A stretch of 64,000 bases of DNA from Eutreptiella sp. 'Long Island Sound 2002' (Eukaryota; Euglenozoa; Euglenophyceae; Eutreptiales; Eutreptiaceae). The stretch's first letter is position 1. Each line of letters starts with the position of its first letter. Positions 25,961-37,209 of the stretch are shown one piece after another. Below the pieces are notes generated by a model. The model did no database searches, had not been told where the DNA came from, and saw only the letters and a list, made by a program, of their open reading frames with translations. The stretch lies in NCBI GenBank assembly GCA_964036045.1, contig OZ038383.1, positions 113,495,241 to 113,559,240 on the forward strand, read 5' to 3'. The translations under genes and the position numbers were made by a program.

Positions 25961-28504
25961 GGGCGCTGCAATGCTTTGTCGACTGACGCTGCATTCCTTT
26001 GTTGTCGGGCTCTGCATTGCTTTGCTGTCGGGCGCTGCATTGCTTTGTCGTCGGGCGCTGCATTGCTTTGTCGTCGGGCTCTGCATTGCTTTGTTGTCGG
26101 GCGCTGCATTGCTTTGTCGTCGGGCGCTGCATTGCTTTGTCGTCGGACTCTGCATTGCTTTGCTGTCGGGCGCTGCATTGCTTTGTCGTCGGGCGCTGCA
26201 TTGCTTTGTCGTCGGGCTCTGCATTGCTTTGCCGTCGGGCGCTGCATTGCTTTGTCGTCGGGCGCTGCATTACTTTGTCGTCAGGCTCTGCATTGCTTTG
26301 TCGTCGGGCGCTGCATTGCTTTGTCGTCGGGCTCTGCATTGCTCTGCCGTCGGGCGCTGCATTGCTTTGTCGTCAGGCGCTGCATTGCTTTGTCGTCGGG
26401 CTCTGCATTGCTTTGCCATCGGGCGCTGCATTGCTTTGTCGTCGGGCGCTGCATTGCTTTGTCGTCGGGCTCTGCATTGCTTTGCCGTCGGGCCCTGCAT
26501 TGCTTTGTCGTCGGGTGCTGCATTGCTTTGTTGTCGAGCGCTGCATTGCTTTGTCGTCGGGCGCTGCATTGCTTTGTCGTCGGGCTCTGCATTGCTTTGC
26601 CGTCGGGCGCTGCATTGCTTTGTCGTCGGGCGCTGCATTGCTTTGTCGTCGGGCGCTGCATTGCTTTGTCGTCGGGCTCTGCATTGCTTTGCCGTCAGGC
26701 GCTGCATTGCTTTGTCGTCGGGCGCTGCATTGCTTTGCCGTCGGGCGCTGCATTGCTTTGTCGTCAGGCGCTGCATTGCTTTGTCGTCGGGCTCTGCATT
26801 GCTTTGCCATCGGGCGCTGCATTGCTTTGTCGTCGGGCGCTGCATTGCTTTGTCGTCGGGCTCCGCATTGCTTTGCCGTCGGGCCCTGCATTGCTTTGTC
26901 GTCGGGTGCTGCATTGCTTTGTCGTCGAGCGCTGCATTGCTTTGTCGTCGGGCGCTGCATTGCTTTGTCGTCGGGCTCTGCATTGCTTTGCCGTCGGGCG
27001 CTGCATTGCTTTGTCGTCAGGCGCTACATTGCTTTGTCGTCGGGCTCTGCATTGCTTTGCCGTCGGGCGCTGCATTGCTTTGTCGTCGGGCGCTGCATTG
27101 CTTTGTCGTCGGGCTCTGCATTGCTTTGCCGTCAGGCGCTGCATTGCTTTGTCGTCGGGCGCTGCATTGCTTTGTCGTCGGGCGCTGCATTGCTCTGTCG
27201 TCGGGGGCTGCGTTGCTTTGTCGTTGGGCGCTGCATTGCTTTGTCGTCGGGCTCTGCATTCCTTTGCCGTCGGGCGCTGCATTGCTTTGTCGTCGGGCGC
27301 TGCATTGCTTTCTCGTTGGGCTCTGCATTGCTTTGCCGTCGGGCGCTGCATTGCTTTGCCTTCGGGCACTGCATTGCTTTGTCGTCGGGCGCTGCATTGC
27401 TTTGTCGTCGGGCGCTGCATTGTTTTGTCGTCGGACTCTGCATTGCTTTGCCGTCGGGCGCTGCATTGCTTTGTCGTCGGGCGCTGCATTGCTTTGTCGT
27501 CGGGCGCTGCATTGCTTTGTCGTCGGGCGCTGCATTGCCTTGTCGTCGGGCGCTGTATTGCTTTGTCGTCAGGCTCTGCATTGCTTTGCCGTCGGGCGCT
27601 GCATTGCTTTGTCGTCGGGCGCTGCATTGCTTTGTCGTCGGGGGCTGCATTGCTTTGTCGTCGGGCTCTGCATTGCTTTGTCGTCGGGCCCTGCATTGCT
27701 TTGCCGTCGGGCTCTGCATTGCTTTGCTGTCGGGCGCTGCATTGCTTTGTCGTCGGGCGCTGCATTGCTTTGTCGTCGGGCTCTGCATTGCTTTGTTGTC
27801 GGGCGCTGCATTGCTTTGTCGTCGGGCGCTGCAATGCTTTGTCGTCGGACTCTGCATTGCTTTGCCGTCGGGCGCTGCATTGCTTTGTCGTCGGGCGCTG
27901 CATTGCTTTGTCGTCGGGCTCTGCATTGCTTTGCCGTCGGGCGCTGCATTGCTTTGTCGTCGGGCGCTGCATTGCTTTGTTGTCGGGCTCTGCATTGCTT
28001 TGTCGTCGGGCGCTGCATTGCTTTGTCGTCGGGCTCTGCATTGCTTTGCCGTCGGGCGCTGCATTGCTTTGTCGTCGGGCGCTGCATTGCTTTGTCGTCG
28101 GGCTCTGCATGAGTTTGCCGTCGGGCGCTGCATTGCTCTGTCGTCAGGCGCTGCATTTCCTTGTCGTCGGGCTCTGCATTGCTTTGCCGTCGGGCGCTGC
28201 ATTGCTTTGTCGTCAGGAGCTGCATTGCTTTGTCGTCGGGCGCTGCATTGCTTTGCCGTCGGGCGCTGCATTGCTTTGTCGTCGGGCTCTGCATTGCTTT
28301 GCCGTCGGGCGCTGCATTGCTTTGTGGTCAGGCGCTGCATTGCTTTGTCGTCGGGCTCTGCATTGCTTTGTCGTCGGGCGCTGCATTGCTTTGTCGTCGG
28401 GCGCTCCATTGCTTTGTCGTCGGGCTCTGCATTGCTTTGCCGTCGGGCGCTGCATTGCTTTGTCGTTGGGCGCTGCATTGCTTTGTCGTCGGGCGCTGCA
28501 TTGC

Positions 28505-29208
28505 TTTATCGTCGGGCGCTGCATTGCTTTGTGGTCAGGCTCTGCATTGCTTTGCCGTCGGGCGCTGCATTGCTTTGCCGTCGGGCGCTGCATTGCTTTG
28601 TCGTCGGGCGCTGCATTGCTTTGTCGTCGGGCTCTGCATTGCTTTGCCGTCGGGCGCTGCATTGCTTTGTCGTCGGGCTTTCCACTGCTTTGCCGTCGGG
28701 CTCTGCATTGCTTTGCCGTCGGGCGCTGCGTTGCTTTGTCGTCGGGCGCTGCGTTGCTTTGTCGTTGGGCTCTGCATTGCTTTGCCGTTCGGCGCTGCAT
28801 TGCTTTGTCGTCGGGCGCTGCATTGTTTTGTCGTCGGGCGCTGCATTGCTTTGTCGTCGGGCGCTGCATTGCTTTATCGTCGGGCGCTGCATTGCTTTGT
28901 CGTCGGGCTCTGCATTGCTTTGCCGTCGGGCGCTGCATTGCTTTGCCGTCGGGCGCTGCATTGCTTTGTCGTCGGGCGCTGCATTGCTTTGTCGTCGGGC
29001 TCTGCATTGCTTTGCCGTCGGGCGCTGCATTGCTTTGTCGTCGGGCTTTCCACTGCTTTGCCGTCGGGCTCTGCATTGCTTTGCCGTCGGGCGCTGCGTT
29101 GCTTTGTCGTCGGGCGCTGCGTTGCTTTGTCGTTGGGCTCTGCATTGCTTTGCCGTTCGGCGCTGCATTGCTTTGTCGTCGGGCGCTGCATTGTTTTGTC
29201 GTCGGGCT
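28505..29208 (+). repeat. 368-bp tandem duplication (16 units)
   Basis: TTTATCGTCGGG at 28,505 recurs at 28,873, and the unusual GGGCTTTCCACTGC unit at about 28,677 recurs at about 29,045. Flanking units between these markers match in order. Confidence 0.85.
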
Positions 29209-31146
29209 CTGCATTGCTTTGCCGTCGGGCGCTGCATTGCTTTGTCGTCGGGCGCTGCATTGCTTTGTCGTCGGGCGCTGCATTGCTTTGTCGTCGGGCG
29301 CTGCATTGCTTTGCCGTCGGGCGCTGCATTGCTTTGTCGTCGGGCGCTGCATTGCTTTGTCGTCGGGGGCTGCATTGCTTTGTCGTCAGGCTCTGCATTG
29401 CTTTGTCGTCGGGCCCTGCGTTGCTTTGCCGTCGGGCGCTGCATTGCTTTGTCGTCGGGCGCTGCATTGCTTTGTCGTCGGGCTCTGCATTGCTTTGCCG
29501 TCGGGCGCTGCATTGCTTTGTCGTCGGCCGCTGCATCGCTTTGTCGTCGGGCTCTGCATTGCTTTGTTGTCGGGCGCTGCATTGCTTTGTTGTCGGGCGC
29601 TGCATTGCTTTGTCGTCGGACTCTGCATTGCTTTGCCGTCGGGCGCTGCATTGCTTTGTCGTCGGGCGCTGCATTGCTTTGTCGTCGGGCTCTGCATTGC
29701 TTTGCTGTCGGGCGCTGCATTGCTTTGTCGTCGGGCGCTGCATTGCTTTGCCGTCGGGCGCTGCATTGCTTTGTCGTCGGGCGCTGCATTGCTTTGTCGT
29801 CAGGCTCTGCATTGCTTTGCCGTCGGGCGCGGCATTGCTTTGTCGTCGGGCGCTGCATTGCTTTGTCGTCAGGCTCTGCATTGCTTTGCCGTCGGGCGCT
29901 GCATTGCTTTGCCATCGGGCGCTGCATTGCTTTGTCGTCGGGCGCTGCATTGCTTTGCCGTCGGGCGCGGCATTGCTTTGTCGTCGGGCGCTGCATTGCT
30001 TTGTCGTCGGGCGCTGCATTGCTTTGCCGTCGGGCGCTGCATTGCTTTGTCGTCGGTCGCTGCATTGCTTTGTCGTCGGGCTCTGCATTGCTTTGCCGTC
30101 GGGCGCTGCATTGCTTTGCCGTCGGGCTCTGCATTGCTTTCCCGTCGGGCGCTACATTGCTTTGTCGTCGGGCGCTGCATTGCTTTGTCGTCGGGCTCTG
30201 CATTGCTTTGCCGTCGGGTGCTGCATTGCTTTGTCGGCGGGCGCTGCATTGCTTTGTCGTCGGGCTCTGCATTGCTTTGCCGTCGGGCGCTGCAATGCTT
30301 TGTCGTCGGGCGCTGCATTGCTTTGTCGTCGGGCTCTGCATTGCTTTGCCGTCGGGCGCGGCATTGCTTTGCCGTCGGGCGCTGCATTGCTTTGTCGTCG
30401 GGCTCTGCATTGCTTTGCCGTCGGGCGCTGCATTGCTTTGTTGTCGGGCGCTGCATTGCTTTGTCGTCGGGCGCTGCATTGCTTTGTCGTCGGGCGCTGC
30501 ATTGCTTTGTCGTCGGGCGCTGCATTGTTTTGTCGTCGGGCGCTGCATTGCTTTGTCGTCGGGCTCTGCATTGCTTTGCTGTCGGGCGCTGCATTGCTTT
30601 GTCGTCGGGCGCTGCATTGCTTTGTCGTCGGGCGCTGCATTGCTTTGCCGTCGGGCGCTGCATTGCTTTGTCGTCGGTCACTGCATTGCGTTGTCGTCGG
30701 GCTCTGCATTGCTTTGCCGTCGGGCGCTGCCTTGCTTTGCCGTCGGGCTCTGCATTGCTTCGCCGTCGGGCGCTGCATTGCTTTGTCGTCGGGCGCTGCA
30801 TTGCTTTGTCGTCGGGCTCTGCATTGCTTTGCCGTCGGGCGCTGCACTGCTTTGTCGTCGGGCGCTGCATTGCTTTGTCGTCGGGCTCTGCATTGCTTTG
30901 CCGTCGGGCGCTGCATTGCTTTGTTGTCGGGCGCTGCATTGCTTTGTGGTCGGGCTCTGCATTGCTTTGTCGTCGGGCGCTCCATTGCTTTGCCGTCGGG
31001 CGCTGCATTGCTTTGTCGTCGGGCTCTGCATTGCTTTGCCGTCGGGCTCTGCATTGCTTTGCCGTCGGGCCCTGCATTGCTTTGTCGTCGGGCGCTGCAT
31101 TGCTTTGTCGTCGGGCTCTGCATTGCTTTGCTGTCGGGCGCTGCAT

Positions 31147-32340
31147 TTGCAGAATTGAATAAATGTAGGGTATAATTGAGGAATGTTGAGTAGAATCGAG
31201 GAGATGTAGGCTATGATTGAGGTAATTCAGGACATAATTGAGCAGATTTGAGCAGAACTGAGGAAATATAGAGTGTCATTGAGCAAAATTTGCAGATCTG
31301 AATAAATGTAGGGCATAATTGAGGAATATTGAGTGGAATTGAGGAGATGTAGGCTATGATTGAGGTAATACAGGAGATAATTGAGCAGATTTGAGCAGAA
31401 TTGAGGAAATATAGTGTGTGATTGAGCAACATCAGTAGAATTGAAAAGGTGTAGAGCATAATTGAGGAGAGCTGAGCCGAATAAACGAACTGTAAGGCAT
31501 AATTGAAATAATGTAGGGTATAATTGAGCAGAATTGAGCAGAATTGAGGAAATGTAGGGCATGATTGAGCAGAATGAGCAGAATGAAAAAAGTGTGGAGC
31601 ATAATTGAGGAAAATTGACTAGAATTGAGGAACTGTAGGCTATGATTGAGGTGGTTCCCAGACATAATCCCGGGCATAATTCCGGACATAATTCCGGACA
31701 TAATTCAGCAGAATTGAGCAGAATTGAGAAAATGTAGGGCATGATTGAGCGAAATTTGCAGAATTGAATATATGTAGGGCATGATTGAGGAACGTTGAGC
31801 AGAATTGAGGAGATGTAGGCTATGATTGAGGTAATTCAGGACATAATTGAGCAGATTTGAGCAGAATTGAGGAAATTTGGGGTGTGATTGAGCAAGATTT
31901 GCAGAATTGAATGAATGTAGGGCACAATTGAGGAAAATTGAGTAGAATTGAGGAGATGTAGGCTATGATTAAGGTAATTCAGGACATAATTGAGCCGATT
32001 TGAGCAGAATCGAGGAAATATAGGGTGTTATTGAGCAACATCAGCAGAATTGAAAGAATGTAGAGCATAATTGAGGAGAGTTGAGCAGAATTGACGAACT
32101 GTAAGGCATGTAAGGCATAATTGAAATAATGTAGGGTATAATACAGCAGAACTGAGCAGAATTGAGGAAGTGTAGGGCATTATGAAGCGAAATTAGCAGA
32201 ATTGAAAGAATGTGGAGCATAATTGAGGAAAATTGAGCAGAATTGAGGAAATGTAGGGCATGATTGAGGTAATGTAGGGCATAATTGAGCAGAATTAAGC
32301 AGAATTGAGAGTTCAGGATATATAGGGCATATTTCAATAT
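31147..32340 (+). repeat. AT-rich satellite: 143-bp monomers in a 609-bp higher-order repeat
   Basis: The sequence is built from short motifs such as GCAGAATTGAG, GAATGTAGGGCA and TAATTGAGG. Monomer starts (TTGCAGAA, TCAGNAGAA or related) fall at 31,147, 31,290, 31,432, 31,576, 31,756, 31,899, 32,041 and 32,193, mostly 142-144 bp apart. Types run A, A, B, C, then A, A, B, C. The first three positions of each set are exactly 609 bp apart and the fourth 617. The fourth monomer (C1) has extra GACATAATTCCG-type copies near 31,660-31,710. B2 has a small GTAAGGCAT duplication near 32,100 that accounts for the 617. Minus-strand open frames here (for example 31,227-31,742) are low-complexity and not convincing genes. 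Confidence 0.9.
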
Positions 32341-32379
32341 CAGGGGATGTAGGGAATGCGAGTTGGATCGAGCCGAAAA

Positions 32380-32700
32380 CTACACAAACATACTTCTTAT
32401 ACCGCCGTTTTCCTCTTTCTTTGTCAGGCCCTCCAGCAGTACCCGGGATTCAACAATATCTTGCTTCCAGTTAACCATATCGAACTTTGCCACGTCAGAT
32501 GTCCTCTTCCATTCCGTTGGTATCATTGACGGTGCCTTTCTTCGCCACTGTAGAACTGTGTTCGGGACAACAGATGACCGGGACTGTTGTATCTGCGAAT
32601 CCAATTCACACAACTGCGCTTCCGATAGCAGGTCGCAAGTTGTATGAGGTAGAGTCATATTGAGAAAAAAAGCTACAATGTATACCTTTAGCTTTTCCAA
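32380..32700 (-). CDS. Weak protein-like open frame, 106 codons, function unknown
   Basis: Reading leftwards from an ATG at 32,698-32,700, the frame stays open for 106 codons to a TAG. Its composition is more protein-like than the overlapping + strand frame: charged residues are spread through it, and there is a basic stretch QWRRKAP near residue 49 and an acidic/basic tail ending KKEENGG. The first 20 or so residues are hydrophobic (VYIVAFFL), which could be a signal or anchor, or chance. I do not recognise a family. It could be one exon or a transposon relic, since a GTATAAG sequence near the 3' end resembles a donor site. Chance is also possible at this length. Confidence 0.2.
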   Translation of the reverse strand: MEKLKVYIVAFFLNMTLPHTTCDLLSEAQLCELDSQIQQSRSSVVPNTVLQWRRKAPSMIPTEWKRTSDVAKFDMVNWKQDIVESRVLLEGLTKKEENGGIRSMFV

Positions 32701-32701
32701 T

Positions 32702-33069
32702 CACGGCCGTATCAATTTAATCAACATTTATGTGTTCAAAACTGCAAATATAGCTGTTTTGGGCGTTTTTTGGCACCCTCCGGATTATTATCTTGGGTAA
32801 AGGGCATGCACGGGCACAAATCATTGCTTGCCAGGCCTCACGTAGCACAGCCGACAAACGTGATCAATTTGAAATCACATGAAAGCACGGCCGTATCACT
32901 TTAATCAACATTTATGTGTTCAAAAGTGCAAATATAGCTGTTTTGGGCGTTTTTTGGCACCCTCCGGATTATTATCTTGGGTAAAGGGCAGGCACGGGCA
33001 CGAATCATTGCTTGCCTAGCCTCGCAGGGCACTAGGGACAAACTTGATCAATTTGAAATCTCGTGACAC
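32702..33069 (+). repeat. Two adjacent copies of a 184-bp unit
   Basis: Copy 1 is 32,702-32,885 and copy 2 is 32,886-33,069; both start CACGGCCGTATCA. By eye they differ at about 19 of 184 positions. Only about four of these fall in the first 116 bp; most lie in the last third. No third copy is recognisable on either side. The length is in the range of nucleosome-sized satellite monomers. Whether this is a satellite remnant or a simple local duplication cannot be told from two copies. Confidence 0.93.
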
Positions 33070-33368
33070 CACAAGGACATCATCGAAATGACCTTTTAAG
33101 GCCCAAAAGTGGCAAAAATGGGCAAAAATGGTCGTATTTTGGGTTTATCTGGACATCCGGTAATGCAATCGACGTGATTTCAATACAGCAACTAGATAAC
33201 ATCGTATTTGAGCGATTGCGCCATCTAAATCGGGGCAGATGCGCACAGATTTTGCACAAATCACCAAAACCTCGGCAAAATTGGGAGCGGCGGGCCGTAA
33301 ATCGCAATCGCGGCAGTTTTTGGACGGTTCAGTTACGGGATTCCGGTACCTCATAAAATCCTACGTGT

Positions 33369-36300
33369 TTAGCTCCCTTCAGCTCCCTTTAGCTCCCTTC
33401 AGCTCCCTTTAGCTCCCTTTAGCTCCCTTTACCTCATTTTAGATCCCTTTAGCTCCCTCTACCTCCCTTCACATTCCTTGAGCTCCCTTTACCTCCCTTC
33501 AGCTCCCTTCAGCTCCCTTTAGCTCCCTTCAGCTTCCCTTAGCTCCCTTCAGCTCCCTTTAGCACCCTTTAGCTCCCTTTACCTCATTTTAGATCCCTTT
33601 AGCTCCCTCCACCTCCCTTCACATTCCTTCAGCTCCCTTTAGCTCCCTTCAGCTCACTTTAGCTCCCTTCAGCTCCCTTCAGCTCCCTTTAGCTCCCTTC
33701 AGCTCCCTTTAGCTCCCTTTAGCTCCCTTTACCTCATTTTAGAACCCTTTAGCTCCCTCTACCTCCCTTCACATTCCTTCAGGTACCTTTACCTCCCTTC
33801 AGCTCTCTTTAGCTCCCTTCAGCTCCCTTTAGCTCCCTTCAGCTCCCTTTAGCTCCTTTTAGCCCCCTTTACCTCATTTTAGATCCCTTTAGCTCCCTCT
33901 ACCTCCCTTGACATTCCTTCAGCTCACTTTACCTCCCTTCATCTCCCTTTAGCTCCCTTCAGCTCCCTTTAGCTCCCTTCAGCCCCCTTTAGCTTCCTTC
34001 AGCTCCCTTTACCTCATTTTAGATCCCTTTAGCTCCCTCTACCTCCCTTCACATTCCTTCAGCTCCCTTTAGCTCCCTTTAGCTCCCTTTACCTCCCTTC
34101 AGCTCCCTTCAGCTCCCTTTAGCTCCCTTCAGCTTCCCTTAGCTCCCTTCAGCTCCCTTTAGCACCCTTTAGCTCCCTTTACCTCATTTTAGATCCCTTT
34201 AGCTCCCTCCACCTCCCTTCACATTCCTTCAGCTCCCTTTAGCTCCCTTCAGCTCACTTTAGCTCCCTTCAGCTCCCTTCAGCTCCCTTTGGCTCCCTTC
34301 AGCTCCCTTTAGCTCCCTTTAGCTCCCTTTACCTCATTTTAGAACCCTTTAGCTCCCTCTACCTCCCTTCACATTCCTTCAGGTACCTTTACCTCCCTTC
34401 AGCTCCCTTTAGCTCCCTTCAGCTCCCTTTAGCTCCCTTCAGCTCCCTTTAGCTCCTTTTAGCCCCCTTTACCTCATTTTAGATCCCTTTAGCTCCCTCT
34501 ACCTCCCTTGACATTCCTTCAGCTCACTTTACCTCCCTTCATCTCCCTTTAGCTCCCTTCAGCTCCCTTTAGCTCCCTTCAGCCCCCTTTAGCTTCCTTC
34601 AGCTCCCTTTACCTCATTTTAGATCCCTTTAGCTCCCTCTACCTCCCTTCACATTCCTTCAGCTCCCTTTAGCTCCCTTTAGCTCCCTTTACCTCCCTTC
34701 AGCTCCCTTCAGCTCCCTTTAGCTCCCTTTAGCTCCCTTCAGCTCCCTTTAGCTCCCTTTACCTTATTTTAGATCCCTTTAGCTCCCTCTACCTCCCTTC
34801 ACATTCCTTCACCTCCCTCTAGCTCCCTTCAGCTCCCTTTAGCTCCCTTCAGCTCCCTTTACCTCCCTTCAGCTCCCTTCAGCTCCCTTCAGCTCCCTTT
34901 AGCTCCCTTCAGCTCCCTTTAGCTCCCTTTACCTCATTTTAGATCACTTTAGCTGCCTCTACCTCCCTTCACATTCCTTCAGCTCCCTTTAGCTCCCTTC
35001 AGCTCCCTTTAGCTCCCTTCAGCTCCCTTTAGCTCCTTTTAGCCCCCTCTACCTCATTTTAGATCCCTTTAGCTCCCTCTACCTCCCTTCACATTCCCTC
35101 AGCTCCCTCTAACTCCCTTCAGCTCCCTTTAGCTCCCTTCAGCTCCCTTTAGCTCCCTTCAGCCCCTTTTAGCTCCCTTTAGCTCCCTTTACCTCATTTT
35201 AGATCCCTTTAGCTCCCTCCACCTCCCTTCACATTCCTTCAGCTCCCTTTAGCTCCCTTCAGCTCCCTTTAGCTCCCTTCAGCTCCCTGTAGCTCCCTTT
35301 CAGCCTCTTTACCTCCCTTCAGGTCCCTTCAGCTCCCTTTAGCTCCCTTTAGCTCCCTTCAGCTCCCTTTAGCTACCTTTACCTCATTTTAGATCCCTTT
35401 AGCTCCTTCTACCTCCCTTCACATTCCTTCAGCTCCCTTTAGCTCCCTTCAGCTCCCTTTAGCTCCCTTCAGCTCCCTTTAGCTCCTTTTAGCCCCCTTT
35501 AACTCATGTTAGATCCCTTTAGCTCCCTCTACCTCCCTTCACATTCCTTCAGCTCCCTTTACCTCCCTTCAGCTCCCTTTAGCTCCCTTTAGCTCCCTTT
35601 AGCTCCCTTCAGCTGCCTTTAGCTCCTTTTAGCCCCCTTTACCTCATTTTACATCCCTTTAGCTCCCTCTACCCCCCTTTACATTCCTTCAGCTCCCTTT
35701 AGCTCCCTTCAGCTCCCTTTAGCTCCCTTCAGCTCCCTTTAGCTCCTTTTAGCCCCCCTTACCTCATTTTAGATCCCTTTAGCTCCCTCTACCTTCCTTT
35801 ACATTCCTTCAGCTCCCTTTAGCTCCCTTCAGCTCCCTTTAGCTCCCTTCAGCTCCCTTTAGCTCCTTTCAGCCCCCTTTAACTCATTTTAGATCCCTTT
35901 AGCTCCCTCTACCTCCCTTCACATTCCTTCAGCTCCCTTTACCTCCCTTCAGCTCCCTTCAGCTCCCTTTAGCTCCCTTTAGCTCCCTTCAGCTCCCTTT
36001 AGCTCCCTTTAGCTCCCTTTACCTCATTTTAGATCCCTTTAGCTCCCTCTACCTCTCTTCACATTATTTCAGCTCCCTTTAGCTCCCTTCAGCTCCCTTT
36101 AGCTCTCATCCGCTCCCTTTAGCTCCTTTTAGCCCCCTTTACCTCATTTTAGATCCCTTTAGCTCCCTCTACCTCCCTTCACATTCCTTCAGCTCCCTTT
36201 ACCTCCCTTCAGCTCCCTTTAGCTCCCTTCAGCTCCCTTTAGCTCCCTTCAGCTCCCTTCAGTTCCCTCCAGCTCCCTTTAGCTCCTTTTAGCCCCCTCT

Positions 36301-37209
36301 ACCTCATCTTAGATCCCTTTAGCTCCCTCTACCTCCCTTTACCTCCCTTCAGCTCCCTTCAGCTCCCTTTAGCTCCCTTTAGCTCCCTTCAGCTCCCTTT
36401 AGCTCCTTTTAGCCCCCTTTACCTCATTTTAGATCCCCTTAGCTCCCTCTACCTCCCTTCACATTTTTTCAGCTCCCTTTACCTCTTTTCAGCTCCCTTT
36501 AGCTCCCTTCAGCTCTCTTTAGCTCCCTCTAGCCCCCTTTACCTCATTTTAGATCCCTTCAGTTCCCTCCAGCTCCCTTTAGCTCCCTTTAGCCCCCTCT
36601 ACCTCATTTTAGATCCCTTTAGCTCCCTCTACCTCCCTTCACATTCCTTCAGCTCCCTTTTAGCTCCCTTCAGCTCCCTTTAGCTCCCTTCAGCACCCCT
36701 TAGCCCCCTTTACCTCATTTTAGATCCCTTTAGCTCCCTCTACCTCCCTTCACATTACTTCGGCTCCCTTTAGCTCCCTTCAGCTCCCTTTAGCTCCTTT
36801 TAGCCCCCTTTACCTCATTTTAGATCCCTTTAGCTCCCTCTACATCCCTTCACATTCCTTCAGCTCCCTTTAGCTCCCTTCAGCTCCCTTTAGCTCCCTT
36901 CAGCTTTCTTTAGCTCCCTTCAGCTCCCTTTAGCTCCCTTTAGCTCCCTTTACCTCATTTTAGATCCCTTTAGCTCCCTCTACCTCTCTTCACATTCCTT
37001 CAGCTCCCTTCAGCTCCCTTCAGCTCCCTTTAGCTCCCTTCAGCTCCCTTTAGCCCCTTTTAGCCCCCTTCACCTCATTTTAGATCCCTTTAGCTCCCTC
37101 TACCCCCCTTCACATTCCTTCAGCTCCCTTCAGCTCCCTTCAGCTCCCTTTAGCTCCCTTCAGCTCCCTTTAGCTCCTTTTAGCCCCCTTTACCTCATTT
37201 TAGATCCCT
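33369..37209 (-). repeat. 10-bp/20-bp satellite, pyrimidine-rich on the + strand
   Basis: Tandem AGCTCCCTTT and AGCTCCCTTC units, often alternating as a 20-bp dimer, are interrupted at intervals of about 120-170 bp (multiples of 10) by a conserved cassette. The cassette contains ACCTCATTTTAGATCCC, a CTCTACCTCCC segment and CACATTCCTTC. The reverse complement of every element matches the array right of 37,220, so this is the same satellite in opposite orientation. The G-rich strand here is the minus strand. No gene is seen. It begins directly after the complex island. Confidence 0.97.
33481..34730 (-). repeat. 600-bp near-identical tandem duplication
   Basis: Positions 33,481-34,080 and 34,081-34,680 match at an offset of exactly 600 bp, with few differences, and the match continues about 50 bp further. 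Rare variants shared at this offset are AGCTTCCCTT (33,531 and 34,131), AGGTACCTTT (33,781 and 34,381) and AGCCCCCTTTAGCTTCC (33,981 and 34,581). Differences include 33,801 AGCTCTC versus 34,401 AGCTCCC. Confidence 0.9.

Larger units (their letters stand above)
1..31146 (+). repeat. 23-bp minisatellite array, about 1,350 units
   Basis: The sequence repeats a 23-bp unit: GGGCGCTGCATT followed by GCTTTGTCGTC. A second common unit starts GGGCTC and ends GCCGTC; the two changes usually travel together. The GGGCTC type often falls every third unit, giving a 69-bp trimer. The array runs from base 1, so its left end is outside the window, and stops at a junction inside the unit (GCTGCATT followed by TGCAGAATTG). 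Length changes are rare: an 18-bp unit at about 3,156 and 17,877, and a 24-bp unit near 7,881. Each unit has three CpG sites, and many variants are CG to TG or CA changes. No stop codon exists in the consensus in any of six frames, so the long open frames here are a by-product of composition. I see no embedded gene. Array identity is certain; any function is unknown. Confidence 0.98.
32341..33368. other. Complex-sequence island between two satellites
   Basis: About 1 kb without tandem short repeats except the 184-bp pair described separately. It starts where the AT-rich satellite stops being recognisable and ends at about 33,368, where AGCTCCCTTC units begin. I see no tRNA, no rRNA and no domain I can name. 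The segment 33,070-33,368 is of ordinary complexity, with a 97-codon + strand open frame and overlapping minus-strand frames, none protein-like by composition. It could be a relic of a mobile element, but no terminal repeat, primer-binding site or polymerase motif is visible. Confidence 0.6.

Noticed and set aside
1-31146. CRISPR-like short repeats
   Set aside because: Repeats are directly adjacent with no unique spacers, and the surroundings are eukaryotic-type satellite.
31227-31742. Minus-strand 171-codon frame rich in Leu, Ile and Ser
   Set aside because: It lies entirely in the AT-rich satellite, and its periodic residues mirror the repeat.
32821-33015. CATTGCTTGCC in the 184-bp copies resembling the 23-bp unit's CATTGCTTTGCC
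   Set aside because: An isolated 11-12-bp match without the rest of the unit.
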